This document shows positions 50,534 through 60,215 of a stretch of 64,000 nt of DNA, in pieces. Origin of the DNA: Tritrichomonas musculus. Lineage: Eukaryota > Parabasalia > Tritrichomonadida > Tritrichomonadidae. Made by a program: the position numbers and the translations under genes. The DNA lies in the NCBI GenBank assembly GCA_039105265.1, contig JAPFFF010000007.1:2852001-2916000 (forward strand), written 5' to 3'. The notes below the pieces were generated by a model. The model was not told the origin of the DNA and searched no databases. It saw only the letters and a program-made list of their open reading frames with translations. Each line of letters starts with the position of its first letter. Positions within the stretch are counted from its first letter, which is position 1.

Positions 50534-51432
50534 AAAAAAAAAAAATTAATAATATATTTTTTCTTTATGCCTTAATATTTTGTTTAATTTTTACCTTTTT
50601 ATTAATGTTATGCGAAATTTAGAAGAGATATAAAGAGAGTAAGCTTAAAAATATTATTTTTGACATGCTGATTGATATCATATTTCGACAATCATCAGCA
50701 CAAAAAATAGTTTTTTTATATCACAAGAAAACTTTAATTAATATTAAATCGATTTGTCAATATTAAATTTGATTAAATAAACTATAAAAAAACTTATAAA
50801 GCAAATACTCTTTTTTGCAAATTTTTCTTCTCAGCAATATCTACTTAATGTATTTTCTCATAATTATAATAAACTAATTATAATATAAAAATATGCTGAT
50901 TTAGAAAGTTTTATCAAAAAATGTTTTCAGCATCAATATTTGATATCTTTTTTTTTTGTGTGGTTTTACGAGAACGAACGTGATATTTGTCGCTGAAGTG
51001 ATGGTAAATATGATCAATTGGATCTAATTTTTTTTTTATTCATCACAAAAAAGTGTGCAACGATTTTAATATTTTTCGTACGTTTTTGATTTTGGTTAAC
51101 ATTACCTTCTAAAAAAAGATAACTATCTAACGTATATTTTATTATTTTTTAAAATCTTTATTTTTAATAGAGGGGCACATGATTTAAACTTTAATTTCTT
51201 ATTATGATTATATAAACAATAATAAAAATCATATAAAAATGTATTTACTAAAATTTTCAATGATATCATATCGACATCTGCATTTCCATATGATTTTCTC
51301 TTTACATAATCCCAAAATGCTTACTATAGTTTGTGTGTTTGTAGTAATTACAATATTTTAAAAATAATTGTTTATATTTACCAAAATCAAGTATTTTTAT
51401 GGTGTTATGATATGACCATTTAACCTATCAAA
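50534..51432. other. Gene-free AT-rich stretch
   Basis: About 900 bp with no frame, tRNA or clear repeat. The short region 50960-51030 is slightly less AT-rich (acgagaacgaacgtg), but I cannot assign it to an RNA. Confidence 0.4.
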
Positions 51433-51669
51433 TCAGTGGAGTACACACTTAAGATTCCATTTTTCAATATATTCAGATTCAACTTTAGATGATCTTTGTG
51501 CTGTTGAATCTAATGCTTTCTCTGATTCAACTCTAGATGATCTTTGTGCGGCTGATGACATTGCTTTCTCAGATTCATGTTTAGATGATCTTTGTGCGGC
51601 GGAATTTAATGCTTTCTCTAATTCGACTCTGGATGATAGTTGGGCTGCTGAATTTAATGCCTTTAATAC
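51433..51669 (-). pseudogene. Orphan coding fragment with four 48-bp tandem repeats
   Basis: On the minus strand an open stretch of 79 codons ends at TGA (51433-51435) and has no suitable ATG at its upstream end; a stop lies just before it. Four 48-bp units (51476-51667) encode a 16-residue motif, EKALNSAAQRSSKxES, with conservative changes between copies. The repeat is in phase and looks like coiled-coil or linker sequence. It is probably the 3' remnant of a longer repeat gene, or a missed exon of an upstream gene. No trichomonad-type splice motif (ACTAACACACAG) is present. Confidence 0.55.
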
Positions 51670-51931
51670 TCAAGGGAACGTATAAGTAGATTAATTAATA
51701 ACCGTCAAATAAAAAATAAAAGGTCAGTGCTTTTTTAAGGTTTGTGTATATAAAAGAATAATAAGCTGAAAATACATATGTATACATAAGAAGTTCCCAT
51801 CTAAAAGCAATAAACTTTGTAAATAATTGGCGTAAAGAATGTTATTTATTATTAAATTTATATAAAAGATTTCGTTGTTAAACTGTTTTATTGTAAAAAA
51901 AAAAATATTCTTAATGATCAATTTAATATAG

Positions 51932-52705
51932 TTACTTACTTCTACGATGGTGATGGTGATGATGTCTGTGTTTATGTCTAGATTGTCTTGGTGAGCTGTC
52001 AGAACTTTCTGAAGACGAAGAAGAAGATTCTGAGCTATCTCTCCTATGTTTCCTATGTTTGCTAGATGACTTTGATTTTGATTCTTTAGATTGAGAAGGT
52101 GGTCTTTCATATTGGCTAATGCTATCTTCATATGTATTAGTATTTCTTTGGTCAAAGCCTTGTTCTGGATATTGTGATTGTCTTACTGGAATTGGGGGTG
52201 GAGGAGGTGGAAATCGAGAATTTTGTTGAAAAGGTAGATTGGGTTGATTTTGTATGGCATTTTCATTGTAGGTATTTGCAATACTGCCGAAGTTTCGAGG
52301 GTCGGTTTGCTGTTGATGATAAGAACGTCTATTTGTATGTTTTTTAGAGCTTCCAGCAGCTGGTGAAGATGCTTGGCCAGGATAGCTATAGCGTGAGTTA
52401 TTTGAAGAATCATAATTACTTTCTTGAACAAATCCCTTTGGACCAACTAGAATTCCATAATCATCTTCAACTGGAGTAATAAGGCGTGCATGAACTCTGA
52501 TACCATTAAAATCTGCTTTATTTAATTTGTTGCAAGCTGATTTTGCTATTTCAGGCGTTGCAAACCCAGCATAGCCAACTCTAACATTATAAGAAGCTTG
52601 TTCAATTTGAGCAAATCTAGCATCAACTCCGGCTGTCCTTGTAATAAAACGCTGAAAATCTGGTCTTGTGAAGTTACCTAATGGAAAAACTTGAACGCAA
52701 TTCAT
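51932..52705 (-). CDS. RRM protein with RS/His-rich tail (splicing-factor-like)
   Basis: A 257-residue protein. Residues 1-80 are a single RNA recognition motif: CVQVFPLGNFTRPDFQRFI as beta1 and helix 1, NVRVGYAGFATPEIAKSACN as the RNP1-like strand and helix 2, and IRVHARLITP as the last strand. The aromatic RNP1 residues are partly replaced. The middle is Ser/Tyr/Gln/Asn/Pro-rich with a polyproline run (PPPPPPIP). The C-terminus is basic and Ser-rich (KSKSSSKHRKHRRDSS, SSDSSPRQSRHKHR) and ends in a His run followed by RRSK. The layout resembles SR-type or other pre-mRNA processing factors; a role in splicing or mRNA metabolism is inferred. Confidence 0.75.
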   Translation of the reverse strand: MNCVQVFPLGNFTRPDFQRFITRTAGVDARFAQIEQASYNVRVGYAGFATPEIAKSACNKLNKADFNGIRVHARLITPVEDDYGILVGPKGFVQESNYDSSNNSRYSYPGQASSPAAGSSKKHTNRRSYHQQQTDPRNFGSIANTYNENAIQNQPNLPFQQNSRFPPPPPPIPVRQSQYPEQGFDQRNTNTYEDSISQYERPPSQSKESKSKSSSKHRKHRRDSSESSSSSSESSDSSPRQSRHKHRHHHHHHRRSK

Positions 52706-52936
52706 TTATATATTATTTGCTCGAATTGACCTTGGTAGTATCGGTTAAGGTTACATAGGTGAATTCTGAGGCTAGTTACTAATATTTTTGTTGAAAAATG
52801 ATTATTTTATATTTAAAAAGAAGAATCCTTTAAATCAACTTTAAATAAGTAAATAAATAAAATGAATTTGAAATATTTTTTCATCTATAAAAAATAATTG
52901 ATCAAAAATATATATCATTTCAATTGTTAACTACTA
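52706..52936. promoter_or_regulatory. Upstream region of the RRM gene
   Basis: AT-rich DNA directly upstream of the RRM gene, expected to hold its promoter. No specific motif can be defended. Confidence 0.3.
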
Positions 52937-53061
52937 TATCCTTTCACTTTTTCATTCATGCATATTAAATCATGATCTGCTCTAAATAAATTAGTAATTA
53001 TGAAAAAGAAAAAAAAATGAAAAATTTTAACAATAAACTATTGAAAAAAAGTGAAAGGATA
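52937..53061. mobile_element. 125-bp TA-flanked inverted-repeat element
   Basis: It starts TATCCTTTCACTTTTT and ends AAAAAGTGAAAGGATA, a perfect 16-bp inverted end that continues imperfectly with TCA/TGA. TA is present outside both ends (52935-52936, 53062-53063). It has no coding capacity. It looks like a very short MITE unrelated in end sequence to the 555-bp family. Confidence 0.55.
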
Positions 53062-53063
53062 TA

Positions 53064-53823
53064 TTTTTACGTTTCTCGAAACGTATTATTATAAATAATT
53101 TATTCATATCAAATTGTTAAGCGCAAAAACGTGTATTCCATGTAGGCAAAGAAAATAAGTAATAAGAGATAAAATTATCAGATTTTCGCATAAGTTTTCA
53201 TATTTTTATTTATAATTAATATTCAAAATTTGATGTCTGTAAATATTGTTTGTTGTTGCTTCGTGTTTTTATATATTTCAAATACAAGTAAGAATATCGA
53301 AAATAAATGTAAATGTATTTTATCATATAATATCATCATTATAATTGATAAATTTTTTGCAAGACATTTTTTTTATAATAGATAAATAAATGATTGAAAT
53401 GCAACTCTGTATTTAGTATCGAATAAGCAAAATAGCAAGGTACAATTTCATTGAATAGCAAAGTTATGTCATAAAGTCAAAAGTGAATTATAAACTTTTT
53501 GATTTATTTCACTTCTTTGACTTGCGATAAGAAAGAGGTGAATTTATAAAATATTGGATTAATTAGTATAGCAATTTCTAGAGAATTTTATAAGATAAAT
53601 TAATAATTTTGATATTCTTGTATACATTTCACTGTTTATTATATTTTTAAGTTAAAAATATTTTTGAAAACATTTTATAAAGTCAAAAAAATATATTTTT
53701 TTTTTTTTTGATTTAAAATCTTAGTTATTATTTAATTAATTGATAAAGGAATAGAATTATCATTCAAAAAGTTTTTTTCAAAAAATTATTACGTTTTTTG
53801 GCTAAGTCAAAAAAATAATTTCA
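53064..53823. other. AT-rich spacer with a small palindrome
   Basis: A near-perfect 18-bp palindrome TACGTTTCTCGAAACGTA lies at 53069-53086. The rest is AT-rich up to the start of the multi-RRM-like gene; no other feature is seen. Confidence 0.4.
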
Positions 53824-55626
53824 ATGGATTCCAATTTCACATATTTTTATAAAGTAGTTTTAGAAAATCAGAGAAATGAATTAATACAAGAAATTAAGGA
53901 AAAGATTAACTCTATGGAAAACATAAAATTAAATGAATATTCAATTTATGATCATATATATTTATTTTTATCGACCGATTTGGAATTAGGTGATATATGT
54001 GAATTGTTATCTGATTTTATTGATAAATCGTCCGTAATTCAAATTGAATCATCATTTAATCAGATCAATGACAAAACTACTGTTTTCTTTGCTAGGATTC
54101 CAGAATATTTAACAGACCATCAAAATTTCAACGAACTCATTGATTCTTTTTTAGATTCATTTAAGCCTACATATATTATTCCTTCAATTCTATATTCGGT
54201 AAGATGCAGATCTGCAAGCGATGCTTTGCTATTAATTAATTTTATACGAGAAATTGATTTTGGGGAAAATTCCGAAATAAAAATGTTGATCGACTCAGAT
54301 ATTTTAAAGTTACCAATTATCCAAGTTATTCCCCAAATTCTTACTGATAAAAAAATCAGTAAATATGGTTATTATCCAGATTATTTTACAACATACGAAA
54401 ATACGAATATCTTTGTATTTAATTCCCTTGAAGAGGCAGATAAGTTTATTAATGAATTTAATGGCTCATTAATCCGAAAACAAATGATAGTTACAAATCA
54501 TTTTGTTGATGCTAATACATATTCTCAACTTGAAAAATATAAAATTAGATTTAAAATTTCCGATTTATTCCAAAATCAAAATGATGATGAAGATATTGAT
54601 GAAAATGATGATTATCGTGAATGTTTTATAACAATGCAAGAGTTTGGAAAAGTTTTAAGTTGTCAAATTGATGATAAAAAGCATTGCGTTGTCATCTTTC
54701 AAAATGAAAAATATGCAAAAAAGATGGTTGAAAATAAAAATATAAAAGCTCAATTTGTCAATGATTCTTTTTTCATTACCGGTATTCCACCAAATATGAG
54801 CTTGAACTCTTTGAAAAACGTATTTACAGAAGCAAAAATCATAAATTATATGAAAGATCTTGAAGAATACGTTGTTGAGTCTTCAGATGAAGCTTTTAGG
54901 AAAATTACTTCTCCGATTTTCAAGATATATTTAATAGATATAGAAGAAAAAGACAATGTTTTGAACAGAATTAAAAAGATTGATTTTGGCAATTTTTCGC
55001 CTTTCTTTTTTGAGAATAAATCCAGTTTTGATGAGCAATTTATAAATGTTATTTCGAATAATACAATCATCATTACAGGATTACCTAATAAATCATCGCC
55101 TATTGACGTTGCCGTTAAATGCCAAGAATATGGAGTATTAAAATTCTTTCTCCATTTCAAGACAGCAAAAAGTTCAGCTGCTATTGCCACTTTTCTTAAG
55201 CGTGTTGATTATGAAACATCAAAAAAAAATCTCAATCAAATAGTTTTCAATGGGACTCATTTAATCGTAAAAGAAGCCGACCCTAAAAATTTTACTGAGT
55301 TTAGACTAGCCAAAAAGAAATCTCTTGAACATAAAAAGCCACAACATAATCATAGAGATATTATGGGATCAGATAACGTAAAAAATAAAAAGCCTTTTTC
55401 GCAGCCAGTTAAATTATTACCAACAATTGAAAATCAAGCAGCTCCTCGATCAAATATTACAGTTGAAAAACCTCTAAGAAATAATATGCCAATAGAATTT
55501 AAATTTTTAAAATTAGATCCAATGCCCTCAATAAATCCAAAAGTTAAAAGTTTAACTATTATTCCAGATTTTGGTTCAAAAAAGGTTAAAAAACCACTTG
55601 AAGAGCAAAAGCCAGACTTTATATGA
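53824..55626 (+). CDS. Multi-RRM-like protein of unknown function
   Basis: A 600-residue protein from the ATG at 53824. Several segments look like diverged RNA recognition motifs: TTVFFARIPEYLTDHQNFNE (about 87), NTNIFVFNSLEEADKFINEF (about 197), KKHCVVIFQNEKYAKKMVEN (about 290), with FFITGIPPNMSLNSLKNVF (about 316) starting another and NTIIITGLPNKSSPIDVAVK (about 415) starting the clearest, which ends GTHLIVKEADPKNF. Canonical aromatic RNP residues are mostly missing. The C-terminal 120 residues are Lys/Pro-rich and probably disordered (KKKSLEHKKPQHNHRD). The tandem arrangement resembles poly(A)-binding or hnRNP-type proteins, but the divergence leaves the function open. Confidence 0.6.
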   Translation: MDSNFTYFYKVVLENQRNELIQEIKEKINSMENIKLNEYSIYDHIYLFLSTDLELGDICELLSDFIDKSSVIQIESSFNQINDKTTVFFARIPEYLTDHQNFNELIDSFLDSFKPTYIIPSILYSVRCRSASDALLLINFIREIDFGENSEIKMLIDSDILKLPIIQVIPQILTDKKISKYGYYPDYFTTYENTNIFVFNSLEEADKFINEFNGSLIRKQMIVTNHFVDANTYSQLEKYKIRFKISDLFQNQNDDEDIDENDDYRECFITMQEFGKVLSCQIDDKKHCVVIFQNEKYAKKMVENKNIKAQFVNDSFFITGIPPNMSLNSLKNVFTEAKIINYMKDLEEYVVESSDEAFRKITSPIFKIYLIDIEEKDNVLNRIKKIDFGNFSPFFFENKSSFDEQFINVISNNTIIITGLPNKSSPIDVAVKCQEYGVLKFFLHFKTAKSSAAIATFLKRVDYETSKKNLNQIVFNGTHLIVKEADPKNFTEFRLAKKKSLEHKKPQHNHRDIMGSDNVKNKKPFSQPVKLLPTIENQAAPRSNITVEKPLRNNMPIEFKFLKLDPMPSINPKVKSLTIIPDFGSKKVKKPLEEQKPDFI

Positions 55627-55863
55627 TTGCTAAATGTTAGTTAATCAATATTTTTTGATATCGGAATATTGAAATAATCATTAATTGTATATATGTAATA
55701 TGTTTAAATCAATTTCCAATGAACAGTTATCTGAAAGAAAGGGAACTTAATAAAAAGAATTTTTTCAAATATATTTGACTTTGATATTTAATGATTTTCA
55801 ATATACACATTGAATAATTTGACTTTAAGAATTTTTTTCATAATTTTTCATATTATTCTTTAA

Positions 55864-58800
55864 ATGTCTAACAAGAAAGACAAGAATACTATTTTAAAAG
55901 GAATTATGGCTGCTAAGGAAGCAATTAAGCAATCAAATTTCGATGAAGCTGTTACAAATTTAAGGCAGGTTGAACCAATTGTAAAAAGAACAAAATTATT
56001 AGAATTTGAATTTTCATTTCTTAAAGCATTCATGTTTGACAAGCAAGAGAAGCCAAAAGAATGTATTGAATCAGCTAAAAATGCAGAAAGATTAAAACCT
56101 AATGATTTGAATACAAGTCGTCTTATAATTCATAGCTATATACTTCTTAAAGATGATGATCAGCTTGCTACAGAAATTATATCATTTTTTAAAAAGCATT
56201 CCGACGATGAAAAGCAAGATCAAAGTGTTTTGGTTGAGTTAATCGCTCCACATCTTAAAGATCTCGATGAAAAATATCATAAAGACATTACTTTACCATT
56301 TATCAAATGTATCCAAAAATTACCTGATTATCCAAACTTAAATATCGGAAATTATATTCCAGAAACAGATGACACGCCTCAAGTTCGCTGTGACTTATTA
56401 CGTCCGTGTGTTAAAGAAGATCAAGAATCATGTGAATGTTTAATTGAATTATTATTATATGAAATACCAGCCGAAGAAAGAAATATTGATGAAATAATTA
56501 ATTTAGCAAATCTTTTACCTCCAAATAATAAATCAAGACTATTAATTGAAACATATTTTGGCCCTGATCCAATAAAAAGTGCTAAAATGTATGATGATGT
56601 TACTTCTAATAATAAATTCACGAAATTTATTGATGCATTTGAAAGTAACGATCTCAAAAGCCTTAAGCAGCAACTTAGTTATGATCAATTTTTTTCATCA
56701 GGATGGGTATATTATGGGGACCAAGTCACAAACTTAACAGAAAAATTAAATGCTTATAATGCAGCATTAAAATCAAATCCAAAATCAATCCCAATTCTTC
56801 GAAAAATTGCTCAGGTTCAATCAGATCAAAATAATGTAAACGACGCGATTGCTACATTAAAAAAAATCAAGGAATTAGATCCATCAAATGGAATCAAGCT
56901 TCTCATTTCATTTTTAATAACTCATGGAATGGGTGATGAAGCTGACGAGTATATCAGTGCCGAAGGAAACCTTTCAGATATTGATCGAGCACTTCTTAGT
57001 TTTATACATTATGAGAAATCTGGTAATAAAGATGAAATAAAGTTCATCTTGGATCTTCCGATTTCACCAGATATTGCAGAAGTCCGTGCCAGAGCTATTT
57101 ATGAACTTCGAGATGAACTAGGTTCCAAAGCTCAGTCAATGTTTGCTGAATGTTTAAAACAAGCAAAAGAGAACGGAAATGTATATTTATATTTTGCGAG
57201 ATGGCTAGATTGTCAAGGTCTTGATGATAAAGCTACATTTATTTACGAAAAATGTGTCAATCTTGGCATTTGTGATGATGTTGCTTATGATAAAGTCACA
57301 CAAAAGCTCATCAAAGAAGATAAACTTGATGAAGCTTTACAATTGTGTTTAAAGGTCAATAATAAATGGTCTCATTTTAGAGCAGGCCTTATTCTTCAAA
57401 GGCAAGAAAAACATGAAATGGCCTGTGGACAATTTCAATCTGAAATAGGAACCAATCCAAAAAATTATGTTGCTTGGAAAGCTCTTGGTCAATCTTATTT
57501 CATCCTTGGTCGAGTAATGGCTACTCTTTCTGTTGTCCAGTTTTTGAATGAAAACGGACAACATGATGAAGATCTTGAATATCAAATGGCGAAAGTTTTT
57601 GAAAAGCCCATCGTTCCAAATGATGAAGATATAACAAAAAGTTTTAACATTGAAAAAACGCCAGTTCCATTTTACTCTTTCCTATCTCAAGAAATAACAA
57701 GAATTAAGAACTTATCAACTTTTGGACGAATTGAAACATGCCAATTGTTAATTGAACGATATGATCCATTTATTGAGGCATATCAAAATCAATGGGGAAC
57801 TTTGGGTGCTGTTTTAAGACTTTGTGGTGAATTCTATTTGACATCTTTCAAAATCACCAAGAATCAAAAATATATTAAAGCAGCAATCACATTCATGCAA
57901 AAACGTTGCGAAATTGATGTCCGTCCTGAATCCTTCATTGATCTTTCATCAATATTCATTGAGATGGGACAGTCCAAAAAAGCTGCTATGATTCTTCAAA
58001 AAGTTGTTCACAAGTTTCCCGATAATTTCCTTCTGTGGACAAATCTTGGAGTTGCCTTTGCCCTTACAAAAGAAACAATTCCTTTTGCTCGTCATTGTTT
58101 ATGCGTTGCAGCAATGATTGCAACTGATTCTGAATCAAGCAAAGTTTATTCATTTTACAGTGCAATTGCCTCAATGCTAGCTGATACTGAACTTGCTAAT
58201 CGTGCAGCAAATGAGGCTGAAAGAGCAAGACCTGATGATCCTGATGTTCAACTTCTTAAACTCATTCTATCCAAAGATCGTAACTTCAACATCAACTTTT
58301 ACAATGATGATTCATATATTAACGATAATGAAAGTCAAAGAGAAGGGAACGAAAATGGTGAGGAGGAAGAAGCTGTTGGTGATGAAATCAAAGAAGAAAG
58401 AAGAATGAAATTCCTTCAAAGCCAGCTTGATGTTGCTCTTTTGGCTTTTGAGTATGGTCCAACCCCCCAATTGATTCAAAATATCCCTCGCCTTTACCTA
58501 GAATTGCATAAACCGATACAAGCGTTAGGATTCTCGCTTCTTTCTAACGATCCCAAATTGATCTGTACATCATATGAAGCCCTTGGTAAATATGAAGAAG
58601 CATTGACATTCGCACAAGACGAAGAAACAAAACAAAGATTATTGGCTCTCTTAGGCCGTAATCAAAGTGAGTTTGAGGCAGCTAATTTTATCAACGAACA
58701 TAAATATCAAGAAGCGCTTCAAAGCTTATCCCAAAAGGATCATGAGAATTCAATCATATTAGAAATATCTGAAGCTGTTTGTTTGGCTCTTTTGGATAAA

Positions 58801-59475
58801 AAAGAAGAAGCTGCCAAAAAATTATTACAAATTCGCAAAAAAGCAATTAATGATCATGCTTCCATTGAATTAATTGAGTCAATAGATAGGCTCATTTTGG
58901 TTTATGCTCCTTTGAGTTTAGATATTGGTAATATTGGTAATTGTAAAAATTATAAGCTCTCTTTCTTAAAACAACTCAGGAAAAGCAAAGGTAATGAAAA
59001 GGAAGCTGCGAAAAAGGTTTTGGATCAAAACCGAAAAGATATCAACGCATATAAATTATATTTAATCAGTGCATTATTTAACGGATATAATAACTCAGTT
59101 AAATATGTAGATGATTCTTCTGTTTTTAGAAGGGAATCCATTCTTGACAACGCTCATACGCTGTCAATCATCAATCCTTGCCGAGAAACCTACTTATTCT
59201 TACTTGCTGCACAGATAAAAGCTCAGATGTATTCAATAGCGCTAGCAACTCTCCAAAAACTTTGCTTGATGGATCCAAACTTGATTAGCAAATCAAATGA
59301 TCTCATGAAAATGCTCTTGGATAAAAATTTAAATATTGAAGATAGTAGTAATCAAAATAATAATCAAAACGATGATGTTGATGTTGGTGTTGATGAAATT
59401 CAAAGCAGTAACAATAATAATAATGATCAAAATGATAGAGATGATTATTACTCTAATGATGATGATGATTACTAA
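55864..59475 (+). CDS. Large TPR protein, Ski3/TTC37 (SKIC3)-like
   Basis: A 1,203-residue protein made largely of tetratricopeptide repeats: AKEAIKQSNFDEAVTNLRQV near the start, then AYNAALKSNPKSIPILRKIA, NDAIATLKKIKELDPSN, and the best block around residue 535, NPKNYVAWKALGQSYFILGR, which matches the Ski3 signature (WxxLGxAYxxxGRY). A later block, FPDNFLLWTNLGVAFALTKE, also fits Ski3/TTC37. An acidic insert sits near residues 815-850 and an Asn/Asp-rich tail ends the protein. Ski3 is the scaffold of the Ski complex, which feeds mRNA to the cytoplasmic exosome. The leader just upstream contains TCATATTATTC, reminiscent of a trichomonad initiator element 9-20 bp before the ATG. Another large TPR protein is the main alternative. 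Confidence 0.65.
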   Translation: MSNKKDKNTILKGIMAAKEAIKQSNFDEAVTNLRQVEPIVKRTKLLEFEFSFLKAFMFDKQEKPKECIESAKNAERLKPNDLNTSRLIIHSYILLKDDDQLATEIISFFKKHSDDEKQDQSVLVELIAPHLKDLDEKYHKDITLPFIKCIQKLPDYPNLNIGNYIPETDDTPQVRCDLLRPCVKEDQESCECLIELLLYEIPAEERNIDEIINLANLLPPNNKSRLLIETYFGPDPIKSAKMYDDVTSNNKFTKFIDAFESNDLKSLKQQLSYDQFFSSGWVYYGDQVTNLTEKLNAYNAALKSNPKSIPILRKIAQVQSDQNNVNDAIATLKKIKELDPSNGIKLLISFLITHGMGDEADEYISAEGNLSDIDRALLSFIHYEKSGNKDEIKFILDLPISPDIAEVRARAIYELRDELGSKAQSMFAECLKQAKENGNVYLYFARWLDCQGLDDKATFIYEKCVNLGICDDVAYDKVTQKLIKEDKLDEALQLCLKVNNKWSHFRAGLILQRQEKHEMACGQFQSEIGTNPKNYVAWKALGQSYFILGRVMATLSVVQFLNENGQHDEDLEYQMAKVFEKPIVPNDEDITKSFNIEKTPVPFYSFLSQEITRIKNLSTFGRIETCQLLIERYDPFIEAYQNQWGTLGAVLRLCGEFYLTSFKITKNQKYIKAAITFMQKRCEIDVRPESFIDLSSIFIEMGQSKKAAMILQKVVHKFPDNFLLWTNLGVAFALTKETIPFARHCLCVAAMIATDSESSKVYSFYSAIASMLADTELANRAANEAERARPDDPDVQLLKLILSKDRNFNINFYNDDSYINDNESQREGNENGEEEEAVGDEIKEERRMKFLQSQLDVALLAFEYGPTPQLIQNIPRLYLELHKPIQALGFSLLSNDPKLICTSYEALGKYEEALTFAQDEETKQRLLALLGRNQSEFEAANFINEHKYQEALQSLSQKDHENSIILEISEAVCLALLDKKEEAAKKLLQIRKKAINDHASIELIESIDRLILVYAPLSLDIGNIGNCKNYKLSFLKQLRKSKGNEKEAAKKVLDQNRKDINAYKLYLISALFNGYNNSVKYVDDSSVFRRESILDNAHTLSIINPCRETYLFLLAAQIKAQMYSIALATLQKLCLMDPNLISKSNDLMKMLLDKNLNIEDSSNQNNNQNDDVDVGVDEIQSSNNNNNDQNDRDDYYSNDDDDY

Positions 59476-59714
59476 TAAGATGATATAAAAAAAAAAACTT
59501 AATATACTTTTTTATGATTAAATTAATGATTTATATTAATTTTATAGCTTTTTATTTGATTTTTTTTTTTTATAAAATCTAATTACTAAAATGTTTTTTG
59601 TGGAAAGGCTTCTAATCAATAATAATTTGTTATAAAATCAAAAATAAAAAAAATGGTGCTAATTCTTTAATGAATATAAATGTCTAATTATTTATCAATT
59701 AAAAAAAATATCAT

Positions 59715-60215
59715 TTAGGAGAATTGACCTATCTCATCAAATAAATCATATGTATAATAATTTTCATGTAAAAGGTCAAGTGCATCATTGTATTCATTTT
59801 CAATATTAATAAGATCAAAACTAAAATTAAAATATGAATCTGAATCTGATTCCGGCTTTTCAGTATTTTCAGCATTCACCAATTGTTTTCTTTTTATTAG
59901 ATCTGATTGACGAATATACCAAAATTTAGCATCAGGAAGGTTTTTAAATCTTTCTCCTCTTTCTGAAGCCTTTGATCTATTACATGAGCATCCTTTTGTC
60001 CTTAATAATCTATTGAATGAATTAGGCTTCCTACGAATGAAATTACCAAAAATTCTAGCATTCAAAATGAATCTGGTGTCATCATACCATGCAATTCCTA
60101 TTGTACTAATGTCTTCAGGATGCATTTCGACGTGATTCAAGCAAATTTGAATAATATTAACTAGCTTAACTTTAGTTTTATTATCTGAAACAATTTGCTT
60201 TAGTTTTGCTAACAT
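59715..60215 (-). CDS. Initiator-binding (IBD) domain transcription factor, IBP39-like
   Basis: A 166-residue protein; the first ATG in frame is 60215. Residues about 20-105 match the trichomonad initiator-binding domain: CLNHVEMHPEDISTIGIAWY (25-44), DDTRFILNARIFGNFIRRKP (45-64), NSFNRLLRTKGCSC, and FKNLPDAKFWYIRQSD after a short basic insert. The equivalents in IBD proteins are IGVxWxxxxxFxIN(K/R)R and KxNTxNxxLR, a winged-helix that binds the initiator element of protein-coding promoters. The rest is an acidic C-terminus (FSFDLINIENEYNDALDLLH), a likely activation or polymerase-contact region. It is shorter than IBP39 and lacks an obvious C-domain. Its own leader holds TCATTTCATTTTA (60224-60236), close to the initiator consensus. 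Confidence 0.75.
   Translation of the reverse strand: MLAKLKQIVSDNKTKVKLVNIIQICLNHVEMHPEDISTIGIAWYDDTRFILNARIFGNFIRRKPNSFNRLLRTKGCSCNRSKASERGERFKNLPDAKFWYIRQSDLIKRKQLVNAENTEKPESDSDSYFNFSFDLINIENEYNDALDLLHENYYTYDLFDEIGQFS

Noticed and set aside
50960-51030. Possible box C/D-like small RNA (ctgaagtgatgg)
   Set aside because: The C and D box order and spacing do not fit, and no terminal stem is present.
51724-52155. 143-codon minus-strand frame overlapping the RRM gene
   Set aside because: It is another frame of the RS-rich coding sequence extended into AT-rich 3' DNA; it has no domain.
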